From Nonomuraea sp. SYSU D8015 (GTDB taxonomy: Bacteria; Actinomycetota; Actinomycetes; Streptosporangiales; Streptosporangiaceae), in NCBI RefSeq assembly GCF_008065375.1, contig NZ_VJYI01000006.1, forward strand, positions 124,001 through 188,000: DNA of 64,000 nucleotides, given 5' to 3'. The position numbers and the translations under genes are program-made. Every line of letters starts with the position of its first letter. Position 1 is the first letter of the stretch. The notes below the pieces were generated by a model. The model was not told the DNA's origin and searched no databases. It saw only the letters and a list, made by a program, of their open reading frames with translations. This document shows positions 25,948 through 34,300 of this stretch, piece after piece.

Positions 25948-25975
25948 TTGCGCGTAAGCTACCCGTGGGTAACAT
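25948..25975 (+). promoter_or_regulatory. Candidate etfBA promoter with an inverted repeat in its spacer
   Basis: A TTGCGC (-35-like, 25948-25953) and a TAACAT (-10-like, 25970-25975) are spaced by 16 bp. Between and over them lies TACCCGTGGGTA (25960-25971), an imperfect inverted repeat with TACCC/GGGTA arms. A repressor bound there would block the promoter. The gap to etfB is about 120 bp. Confidence 0.4.
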
Positions 25976-26098
25976 GACCGCGACAAGCCACCCTCTGCCG
26001 GGGGTCCGGGAGACACCTGGCAGTCTGGACAGCATTGCATCCGCCGGCCACCGCAGCGACGCGGTGGCGCACGCGAAACGGGAGGTCGGCCACCGGCC

Positions 26099-26878
26099 AT
26101 GAACATCGTCGTCTGCGTGAAGCAGGTCCCCGACACGGCGACCGAGCGCAAGCTGCGGTCCGATGACAAGACGCTCGACCGCGACGCCGCCGACGGCGTG
26201 GTCAACGAGCTTGACGAGTACGCCGTCGAAGAGGCGCTGAAGCTCAAAGAGGCCCACGGTGGCGAGGTGACCGTGCTCACCATGGGCCCGGGCAAGGCCA
26301 CAGAGACCATCCGCAAGGCCCTGGCCATGGGCGCCGACAAGGCCGTGCACCTGAGCGACGAGGCCCTCCACGGCTCCGACGCGCTGTCGACCTCGTATGC
26401 GATGGCCCAGGTGCTCAAGAAGATCGGCTTCGACCTCGTCGTCCTGGGCTCCGAGTCCACCGACGCGCGCACCGGCGTGCTGGCCGCGATGTTGGCCGAG
26501 CGCCTCGGCACGCCGCAGCTCACGCTGGCCAACAAGGTCGAGGTCGAGGGCTCCTCCATCTCGATCCAGCGCATCACCGACTACGGCTACGACAAGGTCG
26601 AGGCCACGCTGCCGGCCGTCGTGTCCGTGGTCGAGAAGATCAACGAACCGCGTTACCCCTCGTTCAAGGGCATCATGGCGGCCAAGAAGAAGCCGGTCGA
26701 GACGCTCGCCATCGGTGACGCCTCCATCGACGCCGCCCAGGTCGGCCTGGCCGCCGCCTGGTCCGAGGTCGTCGACTTCGCCCCGGCCCCGCCGCGCGCC
26801 GCCGGCACCATCGTCAAGGACGAGGGCGACGGTGGCTCCAAGGCCGCCGAGTTCCTCGCGTCGAAGAAGTTCATCTGA
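26099..26878 (+). CDS. etfB: Electron transfer flavoprotein beta subunit
   Basis: A 259-residue EtfB/FixA protein that, with EtfA, binds FAD and AMP and passes electrons from acyl-CoA and other dehydrogenases to the quinone pool through ETF dehydrogenase. Diagnostic sequence includes MNIVVCVKQVPDTATERKLR, NELDEYAVEEALKLKE and the beta-subunit signature LVVLGSESTDARTGVLAAML. The ATG follows a GGCCACCGGCC stretch rather than a strong ribosome site. The gene is 18 bp from etfA. The C-terminal extension (EFLASKKFI) is usual for actinobacterial EtfB. Confidence 0.95.
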   Translation: MNIVVCVKQVPDTATERKLRSDDKTLDRDAADGVVNELDEYAVEEALKLKEAHGGEVTVLTMGPGKATETIRKALAMGADKAVHLSDEALHGSDALSTSYAMAQVLKKIGFDLVVLGSESTDARTGVLAAMLAERLGTPQLTLANKVEVEGSSISIQRITDYGYDKVEATLPAVVSVVEKINEPRYPSFKGIMAAKKKPVETLAIGDASIDAAQVGLAAAWSEVVDFAPAPPRAAGTIVKDEGDGGSKAAEFLASKKFI

Positions 26879-26896
26879 GAACGGGGGTTTACTGAA

Positions 26897-27850
26897 ATGT
26901 CGGAGATTCTCGTTCTCGTCGAGCAGGTCGACGGCGAGGTCAAGAAGGTCACGCTGGAGCTGCTCACGCTGGCCCGCTCGCTCGGCACGCCCGCCGCCGT
27001 CTGGGCCGGCCCCGGCATCACGCCGGAGGCCAAGGCCAGGCTGGCGGAGTACGGCGCCGAGAAGATCTACGTCGCCGCCTCGGACGACATCGTCGACTAC
27101 GTGGTGGCGCCGAAGGCCGAGCTGCTCGCCCAGCTCGTGGCCGCCAAGTCCCCTGCCGCCGTGCTGGTTGCCGCCACGCCCGAGGGCAAGGAGATCGCCG
27201 GCCGCCTCGCCATCAAGACCGATTCCGGCGTCATCACCGACGCCGTGGGCCTCGGCGAGGGTTTCGTGGCCGACCAGTCCATCTTCGGCGGCGGCGTCAA
27301 CGTGCACTCCAAGGTCCGCAAGGGCACGCCCATCGTCGCCGTACGCCCCAACTCGACCGCCCCCGAGCCCGCTGCGGGAGCCGGAGCCGAGGAGGAGGTG
27401 TCGGTCACGCTGTCCGACGCCGCCAAGGCCGCGCGCATCGTCGAGCGGGTCAAGCAGGAGAAGGGCGCCAGGCCCGAGCTGACCGAGGCCGCCATCGTGG
27501 TCTCCGGCGGCCGGGGCGTGGGCTCGGCCGAGAACTTCTCCATCATCGAGGACCTGGCCGACGCGCTGGGCGCGGCCGTGGGCGCCTCGCGCGCCGCCAC
27601 GGACGCGGGCTGGTATCCGCACCAGTTCCAGGTGGGGCAGACGGGCAAGACGGTGTCGCCGCAGCTGTACATCGCGGCCGGCATCTCGGGGGCGATCCAG
27701 CATCGGGCGGGCATGCAGACCGCCAAGACGATCGTCGCCATCAACAAGGACCCGGAGGCGCCGATCTTCGAGCTGGCGGACTATGGCGTGGTGGGCGACC
27801 TCCACCAGGTCGTTCCGCAGCTGACGGAAGAGGTCAAGAAGCGCAAGTAG
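26897..27850 (+). CDS. etfA: Electron transfer flavoprotein alpha subunit
   Basis: A 317-residue EtfA/FixB protein. The C-terminal FAD-binding domain is complete, with the VGQTGKTVSPQLYIAAGISG (residues ~250-270) and FELADYGVVGDLHQVVPQL motifs. The N-terminal domain (MSEILVLVEQVDGEVKKVTL) pairs with EtfB. It forms an operon with etfB and is followed by a strong hairpin and then a stretch of decayed genes on both strands. Confidence 0.95.
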   Translation: MSEILVLVEQVDGEVKKVTLELLTLARSLGTPAAVWAGPGITPEAKARLAEYGAEKIYVAASDDIVDYVVAPKAELLAQLVAAKSPAAVLVAATPEGKEIAGRLAIKTDSGVITDAVGLGEGFVADQSIFGGGVNVHSKVRKGTPIVAVRPNSTAPEPAAGAGAEEEVSVTLSDAAKAARIVERVKQEKGARPELTEAAIVVSGGRGVGSAENFSIIEDLADALGAAVGASRAATDAGWYPHQFQVGQTGKTVSPQLYIAAGISGAIQHRAGMQTAKTIVAINKDPEAPIFELADYGVVGDLHQVVPQLTEEVKKRK

Positions 27851-27853
27851 GAG

Positions 27854-27876
27854 GTTTGGGGGCGCGGCCCCCAAAC
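27854..27876 (+). terminator. GC hairpin behind etfA
   Basis: A perfect 9-bp stem (GTTTGGGGG / CCCCCAAAC) with a 5-nt loop lies 4 bp after the etfA stop. It has no T-run. Placement suits a terminator; it also resembles a G/C-block hairpin found inside the cysteine desulfurase gene at 42431, so it might be a dispersed repeat. Confidence 0.5.
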
Positions 27877-27951
27877 CCCCAGCTCAAAGCCGCTTCGCCG
27901 CTTTCCGCCGACCGCGGCACGGAATGGATGCGAGCAATGCCATGCGATCTG

Positions 27952-28227
27952 GATACGCCGGGACCCGGCCTCCGCCAAGGCACGCTTGAGTGGTTCAGGC
28001 AGGCCGATCCCGGCGTAGGGATCGCGAAGTGTGTCGTCGATCAGGCGATTGACGCGTTTGAGGGCTTGCCGGTCGGCGGTCTGCCAATGGACGTAGTCAT
28101 CCCAGCCAGTTGGCGTGAAGGACAAGGCCTGCTGATAGGAGCGCAAGATCCGGCGGGCGTTCGCGGGGGAGCGCAGGAGGTGGGCGGTCTCCTGGAGGGC
28201 CTCGTACAGGCGGCGGCGGACCTGCAA
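27952..28227 (-). pseudogene. Fused remnant of a YefM antitoxin and YoeB toxin
   Basis: The minus-strand frame begins in the conserved middle of a YefM antitoxin (LQETAHLLRSPANARRILRS; compare LEETAYLLRSPANARRL in E. coli YefM). It passes without a stop into the N-terminal half of a YoeB toxin (FTPTGWDDYVHWQTADRQAL, KRVNRLIDDTLRDPYAGIGL, PEPLK). The antitoxin DNA-binding half is missing and so is the toxin C-terminus after SRRI, which normally holds the catalytic His and Tyr residues. Downstream sequence is out of family. The pair has therefore lost both ends and been joined by an internal deletion. It is unlikely to be functional. Confidence 0.72.
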
Positions 28228-28281
28228 AGGTCAAGGCCCAGGAAATGTCTCCCGGGCCTTATGGGTGCGCTGAGCCTGCCG

Positions 28282-28494
28282 TCACCATGGGGTGTGGTGC
28301 GGCTGCTGCTCCTCTGGATGTTCGACCACCGCGTCCGGGCCGGGCGTGATCACGGTCTCGTGTCCGTCGGGGTAGTGGACGCGGTACGGCGGCTGGCCGT
28401 CCTCACCCATCACTTCGATGATCTCCGCTATCTCGTCCTTTCTGCCGACGATGTTCGAGTGCTTGTGCAACAGGTCTCCGGGCTGGGCGCGCAT
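28282..28494 (-). CDS. DUF1918 domain protein
   Basis: A 70-residue protein of the DUF1918 family, common in actinobacteria. It shows the characteristic MRAQPGDLLHKHSNIVG start, the GxxGxPPYRVHYPDGHE core (GEDGQPPYRVHYPDGHE) and the following ITPGPDAVVEH. The fold is a small beta-barrel like SH3 or KOW; its function is unknown. An AAAGGGGG ribosome-site-like run precedes the ATG at 28494. It is an intact gene between two gene remnants. Confidence 0.82.
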   Translation of the reverse strand: MRAQPGDLLHKHSNIVGRKDEIAEIIEVMGEDGQPPYRVHYPDGHETVITPGPDAVVEHPEEQQPHHTPW

Positions 28495-28623
28495 ACCTGC
28501 CCCCTTTCCACGGGCCGGACCCACGTGTTCGATATACGCAGCGTTACTCCGCCACTCCTGACAACTTCCCTCTCGGGTGTACGGCGAACACACCCCGGGA
28601 CTACAGCAGCTGCGCGGACCAGC

Positions 28624-28911
28624 ATGGCCGGCAAGAAGGAGCCATGGCCGCACGACGTGCAGGAAGAGCTCGCCGCCGTCAAACGGCGACAGGGCAAGGA
28701 CATCGCCATCTTCGGCAGCTCCACCCTGACCGCGAACCTCCTGCCGACGGGACTCATCGACGAGCTGCGCCTCCTCGTCAATCCGATCGTTCTCGGCGAG
28801 GGCCGGACACTGTTCGAAGGCGCACATCAGAGAACCAGGCTGGAATTGACGAAGACCAGGCCCTTCAAGTCCGGCAGCCTCCTGCTCTACTACCGGCCTG
28901 GAATCGGGTGA
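28624..28911 (+). pseudogene. N-terminally truncated dihydrofolate-reductase-family (RibD C) gene
   Basis: The frame encodes only about the last 90 residues of a RibD/DHFR-like reductase: VKRRQGKDIAIFGSSTLTAN, LIDELRLLVNPIVLGEGRTL and the C-terminal SGSLLLYYRP. The full family is about 180-200 residues and its N-terminal NADPH- and substrate-binding half is not found upstream in any frame. The ATG at 28624 is in frame but lacks a ribosome site. I regard it as a 5'-truncated remnant; expression of a stable product is doubtful. Confidence 0.7.
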
Positions 28912-28921
28912 GGAGAGGGTT

Positions 28922-29992
28922 ATGTCCGCCGTCGCCGTAGTCGGTGCGGGAATCGTGGGCGCCTCGGTGGCCTATCACCTGGCCCGCCGAGGCGTGTCCG
29001 TGACCCTGATCGATCAGGCGGCGTCGCCGGCGGCGGGCGTGACGGGCGATTCCTTCGCGTGGATCGGCGACTCCGGTGGTGATTGGCCGGGCGGGGCCGA
29101 GGACCTGCGCGGGTCCGTTCTGACGGACTACCGGCGGTTGGAGGCGGAGCTGCCCGGAACGGCGGTTCGCTGGACCGGCTCATTGGCCTGGAGCGATGGC
29201 GGGGAGGGCTTCCGGCCGGGGCGCGGCCAGGAGTGGGTGGGCCGGAGCGAGATCGCGGCGCTCGAACCGCACCTCCAGTCCCCTCCCGAGCGGGCGGTGT
29301 ACTCCCCGGCCGACGGGGGCGTCGATCCGCTGCGCTTGACGGAAACTCTCGTGCAGGCCGCTCGCAGGCTCGGCGCGCAGGTGATGCTCGGCTCGGGCGT
29401 GACCTCCCTCGAGATCGCCGGTGGGCGCGTCGAAGGAGTGATGACCTCAACGGGATTCCACCCGGCTTCGACGGTGGTGCTCGCCGCGGGCACCGGTGTC
29501 CCGGCGCTGTGCGAGCCGCTGGGCGTCCACCTGCCCGTGGCGGTCTCTCCGGCCTTCCTGATACGGGTGGAAGCCCCATCGCGGCTGGTCAGGACCATCC
29601 TCGCCGGCCCGCACTTCGAAGCCAGGGAACTCCGGGACGGCCGGCTCTTGATGACGGCTCCCCACGCTGGAGCAACCTCCGGGGCGGTGCTCCGACGGCT
29701 TGCCGAGCACACCGTGGAGCGGCTGCGATCGGCGTTCGGCGGCGACGTCGCCGTTCGTCTCCTCGGGCACCGCCTCGGCAGACGCCCGATGCCGCCGGAC
29801 GGCCCCATCGTGGGATACGTGACCCCGGACAGATCCGTCTACGTGGCCGTCATGCACGCGGCCGTAACCCTCGCGCCCACTGTCGGGCGTCTGGTCGCGG
29901 ACGAGCTCGTCACCGGCCAACCCGCGGCCGAGCTGCGACGCTGCCGCCCGCGGGGAGGGTCGTCCTCGCCACCCGCCGGGAGCAACCCATGA
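28922..29992 (+). CDS. FAD-dependent oxidoreductase, DAO (D-amino-acid oxidase) family
   Basis: A 356-residue flavoprotein of the glycine/D-amino-acid oxidase (DAO) superfamily. The FAD motif is VAVVGAGIVGASVAYHLARRG (split here at residues 4-24) followed by VTLIDQA. The C-terminal half holds LLGHRLGRRPMPPDGPIVGY, a typical FAD contact region. The ATG at 28922 is preceded by AGGAGAGGG. It starts 10 bp after the reductase remnant. Substrate could be a D-amino acid, sarcosine-like amine or deaminating glycine; it cannot be chosen here. Confidence 0.85.
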   Translation: MSAVAVVGAGIVGASVAYHLARRGVSVTLIDQAASPAAGVTGDSFAWIGDSGGDWPGGAEDLRGSVLTDYRRLEAELPGTAVRWTGSLAWSDGGEGFRPGRGQEWVGRSEIAALEPHLQSPPERAVYSPADGGVDPLRLTETLVQAARRLGAQVMLGSGVTSLEIAGGRVEGVMTSTGFHPASTVVLAAGTGVPALCEPLGVHLPVAVSPAFLIRVEAPSRLVRTILAGPHFEARELRDGRLLMTAPHAGATSGAVLRRLAEHTVERLRSAFGGDVAVRLLGHRLGRRPMPPDGPIVGYVTPDRSVYVAVMHAAVTLAPTVGRLVADELVTGQPAAELRRCRPRGGSSSPPAGSNP

Positions 29993-30105
29993 TCGCCGAC
30001 TGGCCTCGCCTCAGTGACGCCTTGCTCGCGAAGTCGCTCACCACCCGCTCGACCGCCATCAGTTCCGGGCTTGCCACATGAAACCCTCCGGGCGAGGGGC
30101 GGTCG

Positions 30106-31380
30106 TCAAGGGTTCAGGGGTGGGAGCGGCTTGTCGTGCAGCCAGGCGGACAGCAGCGGGCGGATCGGTTGCGGGCTGTAGCGCTGGGCGTGATCGACGA
30201 ACTCTCGGGTGGTCACGTTCCCGTGCCGGTGCGCGTGGTTCCATGCCCGGACGGTGAGGAAGAAGAGGTGGTCGCCCACGGTCTGGCGTAATGCGTGCAG
30301 GGCCAGCGCGCCGCGCTTGTAGACGCGGTCGTCGAACATCATGGTCTCGCCCGGGTCCGCCAGTACGAAGTCCTGAGGGAGCGTGGCGAGCTTCTGGTGC
30401 CAGCGCCGGGCATGGTCGCCGGCGGGCGGGCCGCCCGAGGACTCCGACCAGAGCCACTCGGCGTACGTGGCGAAGCCCTCCTGCAGCCAGATGTCGCTCC
30501 AGCAGGCCACGGTGACGCTGTTGCCGAACCACTGATGCGCCAGCTCGTGCGCGATCAGCCTCTCGAAGCCGCGCCTGCCGTCCACGTGGTTCCTGCCGAA
30601 GATCGACATGCCCTGCGCCTCGACCGGGATGTCCAGGTCGTCATCGGTCACCACGACGGTGTAGGCGGCGAAGGGGTAGGGCCCGAACAGGTCGGTGAAC
30701 AGCGCCATCATCTCGCCCTGCCGGCCGAAGTCGTGACGCGCGCGCGTGGCGAGGCGGGCCGGGTGGGCGAGCCGCGTTCCGGCGACGTCCGAGAGTTGGT
30801 AGCGGCCGATCTGAACGCTCGCGAGGTAGCTGGCCATGGGCTCCGCCTGCTCGTACACCCACGTCGTGGCCCCGGCCGCGCGGCGCTTGCCGACGAGCAC
30901 GCCGTTCGCGATGGCATGGTACGGCGACGCGGTCGTCACGGAGATCCGGTAGGACGCCTTGTCGTCGGGCCGGTCGTTGCACGGGAACCAGGAAGGGGCG
31001 CCGATCGGCTGGCTGGCGACCAGTGCGCCGTCGGTCAGCTCCTCCCAGCCCAGATCGCCCCAGAAGCTCCGCACCGGCATGGGGCTGCCCGAGTAGCGGA
31101 CCTCGACCTCGGCCTGCGCTCCCACGGGCAGCAGCCGGGGCAGGGACACGCGCAGCTTGCCCTGGTCGTGCGAGTAGCGCGCGGGAACGCCGTCCACGGT
31201 GACGCCCGAGACGCGGAAGCGGCCGAGGTCCAGGTTGAGCATGGTGAGAGGCCCGCCGGACGACACCGTCAGCCGGGCCGTGCCGTCGAGCCGGTTGGCC
31301 GGGACCCGGTATCTCAACGTCAGGTCGTAGTGCGAGACTCCGTAACGGTGATCGCCGTGCGCAGGAAAGTACGGCATCAT
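30106..31380 (-). CDS. M1 family metallopeptidase
   Basis: A 424-residue aminopeptidase N-type enzyme. The zinc motif HELAHQWFGNSV and the third ligand in IWLQEGFATYAEW (HEXXH-x18-E) are present near residues 265-295. The usual GAMEN exopeptidase motif appears as VEAQGM, an altered form. It has the N-terminal beta domain and catalytic domain but not the long C-terminal helical domain, which is typical of short actinobacterial M1 enzymes. Its ATG overlaps the stop of the upstream Pls-like synthetase in an ATGA, so the two are translated together. In epsilon-poly-lysine producers a related M1-type enzyme degrades the polymer or protects the host; I infer a comparable role. Confidence 0.87.
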   Translation of the reverse strand: MMPYFPAHGDHRYGVSHYDLTLRYRVPANRLDGTARLTVSSGGPLTMLNLDLGRFRVSGVTVDGVPARYSHDQGKLRVSLPRLLPVGAQAEVEVRYSGSPMPVRSFWGDLGWEELTDGALVASQPIGAPSWFPCNDRPDDKASYRISVTTASPYHAIANGVLVGKRRAAGATTWVYEQAEPMASYLASVQIGRYQLSDVAGTRLAHPARLATRARHDFGRQGEMMALFTDLFGPYPFAAYTVVVTDDDLDIPVEAQGMSIFGRNHVDGRRGFERLIAHELAHQWFGNSVTVACWSDIWLQEGFATYAEWLWSESSGGPPAGDHARRWHQKLATLPQDFVLADPGETMMFDDRVYKRGALALHALRQTVGDHLFFLTVRAWNHAHRHGNVTTREFVDHAQRYSPQPIRPLLSAWLHDKPLPPLNP

Positions 31381-34300
31381 CGCCAAGCCGAGATGGGATT
31401 GCCGAACCAGCGGGTGCGGCCGGGGACGGCCTCGCCGCGCATGACCAGCGAGGCCGGCCCGATCGTGGTGTCGGCGCCGACGCTCGCGGCGGGCAGCACC
31501 ACGCCGTGCGGGCCGAGCGTCGCGCCCGGCTCCAGCGTCACCGTGTCGATGCTCATGACCCGGTCGTGGAACAGGTGCGTCTGCAGGACGCAGCCCCGGT
31601 TGACGCACGCGCCGTCACCCAGCGTCACCAGATCTGCCTCGGGCAGCCAGTACGTGTCACACATGACCCCATGTCCGATGTTTGCCCCGAGTGAGCGAAG
31701 CCACACGTTCAGGAGCGTAGTCCCCAGGCACGGCCGGGCGAACCAGGGCGCCGCCAGCACCTCGACGAAGTTGTCCGCCAGCTCGTTGCGCCACACGAAC
31801 GAGCTCCACAGGGGCCGGTTGCCCGCTCGGATCCGGCCGACCAGGGCCCATTTGGCGACCGTCGCCACTGCGGCCGCGAGCACCCCGGCGGCCAGCATGA
31901 CGACGCCGCTCAGCGCGGCCGCCGCGGCGAAGCCGTACCGCGCCGCCAGTCCTTCGAGAGCGGCGGCGACCAGGACGGCGAGCGCGACCGCGCACATCGC
32001 GGGCACCACGCGGAACAGCTCGACCAGCGCCCGGGCCGCCTTGAACCGCGCGGGCGGGTCGTAGGTGCGGCTCCGGTCGCCCTCCTCCGCGGTGCGTCGC
32101 AGCTCCATGGGCGGCATGCCCACGTACGACGAGCCGGACTTGGCCTTCTTAGGTGTCGCCGACAGCACCCCCACCAGGCCGTCCTTGGGGACCTTACGGC
32201 CGGGCGCGGTCATGCCGGAGTTGCCGAGGAAGGCCCGCTTGCCGATCCGGGCGGACGCGATGCGCATCCAGCCGCCGTCGAGCTCGTACGGGGCCACCAT
32301 CGTGTCGTCGGCCAGGAAGGCGCCGTCGCCGACCGAGGTCATCGTGGGCAGCGCGAGAACCGTGGACAGCTCGACGCCGCGGCCCACCTTCATGCCCAGC
32401 GCCCGCAACCACGCGGGGGTGAGGACGCTCGCGTACAGCGGGAACAGCCAGACGCGGGCCGAGGCCATCAGCCGCCCTGTCGCCCACGCCTGCCAGGCCT
32501 GGCGGCTGTGCACCGGGTGGTGGCCGGGACGCAGGCGCAGACCGAGCAGCCGCACGCTGACCAGCGTGATCAGGGCGAAGGCGGCGAGGCCGGCGAGCGT
32601 GGCGAGCGGAACGCCGGCCAGAGCAGCCGTGAGCGCCTCGCCCAGCGTGCGGGCATCCCCGGCGAACGCGGCGAGAACGGCGAGCGCGGCCCCCGCCGCG
32701 ACCACCGGGAGCAGGCTGAGCACGACGGCGGTCACGGCGTACAGCGACGCCCAGAGGCGGGAGCGCGCCGCCCGCTCCGGTGGCCTGGTCCTGCGTGACT
32801 TGCCCTGCCTGAACGCCGGCGCGCCGGCCCACAGCTCGCCCGAGGGGACGGCGCCGGCGACCGCCGACCCCGGCGCTATCTGGGCGTTCTTCCCGATCCT
32901 CGCGCCCGGCAGCAGCGTCGCCCGGGAGCCGACCGTGGCGCCCGCGCCGATCCGGATCTCACCGATGTGCACGAGGTCACCGTCGTACCAGTGGGCGCTG
33001 AGGTCGACCTCCTGCTCGACCGACGCGCCCTTGCCCAGCTTGAGCAGGCCCGTGACCGGTGGCGGCGAGTGCAGATCGGCGTCCGGGCCCACCTGGGCGC
33101 CGAGCAGCCGGGCGTACCACGCCATCCAGGGGGCGCTCGCCAGGTCGGGGACGCCGAGCCTGGCCGCGAACTGCTCGGCGAACCACAGTCTCAGATGGAC
33201 GCCGCCACCGCGCGGGTGGCTGCCCGGCCGCACGCCGCGCAGCAGCAGCCGGGCGACCCCCGCCGACAGGCCCATCCGCCCCATGGGAGTGACGAACGCC
33301 AGCCCGCCCAGGGCGACCCACCACCACGACAGAGCCGGTGCCCACGGCGGCGCGAGGAGGTTGTTGAGCGCGGCGAGCAGCACGAGCCAGCGCATGGCGC
33401 CGGCGGTGAGCAGCGGGATCATGAGCACCGCCTGCATTGCTGAGGCCCGCCGCGGCATGGGGGACACGGGCGGCCGCGCGGTCTCGGGCTCGCCCTTCGC
33501 GGTGAGGAGCCGAGCCAGACCGGCGAGCGTCGGGTGCGCGTACACGTCGCCCACCGCCACGTCCGGATAGTCGGGGCGCAGCACGGAGACCAGCCGGGCT
33601 GCGGCGAGGCTGGTGCCGCCGTCGGCGAAGAAGTCGGCGTCCGGGCCGTCCGGCGCCACGCCCAGGATGCCGGCCCACCTCTCGGCCAGCAGGGCTTCGG
33701 CCGGGCTGAGCTCCGCGGAGGCCGCGGCCGGCTCGGCCAGCGGCCAGGGCAGCGCGTCACGGTCGATTTTGCCGGAGGTCCGCGTCGGCAGCGAGTCGAC
33801 GGCCGCCAGGCGCGGCACCAGGGCGGCGGGCAGCGAATCGGCCAGCAGCTCGCGGGCCTCACCGGCGTCGAAACCGGGCTCGGTGACGACGTAGCCGACG
33901 AGCACTTGATGACCGCCGCCCGCGGTGCGGACGGCGGCCGCCGCGCCGTTGACGCCGGGCAGCGCCTGCAACGCGGCGTCCACCTCGCCCAGCTCGATCC
34001 GGCGTCCGCCCAGTTTCACCTGGTCGTCGGCGCGGCCGACGAAGACGAGGCCCTCACGTTCGGCGCGTACCAGGTCACCGCTGCGGTAGGCGCGCTCCCA
34101 CCCCAGCGACGGCAGCGGCGCGTACTTCTCGGTGTCCTTCACCGGGTCCAGGTAGCGGGCCAGGCCCACGCCGCCGATGACCAGTTCGCCGGTCTCACCC
34201 ATGGCCACCGGCTCGCCGGAGCCGCCGACGACCGCCAGGTCCCACCCGTCGAGGGGCAGGCCGATGCGTACGGGGCCGTCGCCCGTCAGCCGCGCCGCCG

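Noticed and set aside
29930..30061. Short minus-strand frame starting MAVERVVSDFASKASL
   Set aside because: No ribosome site, antisense to the FAD oxidoreductase end, no family match.
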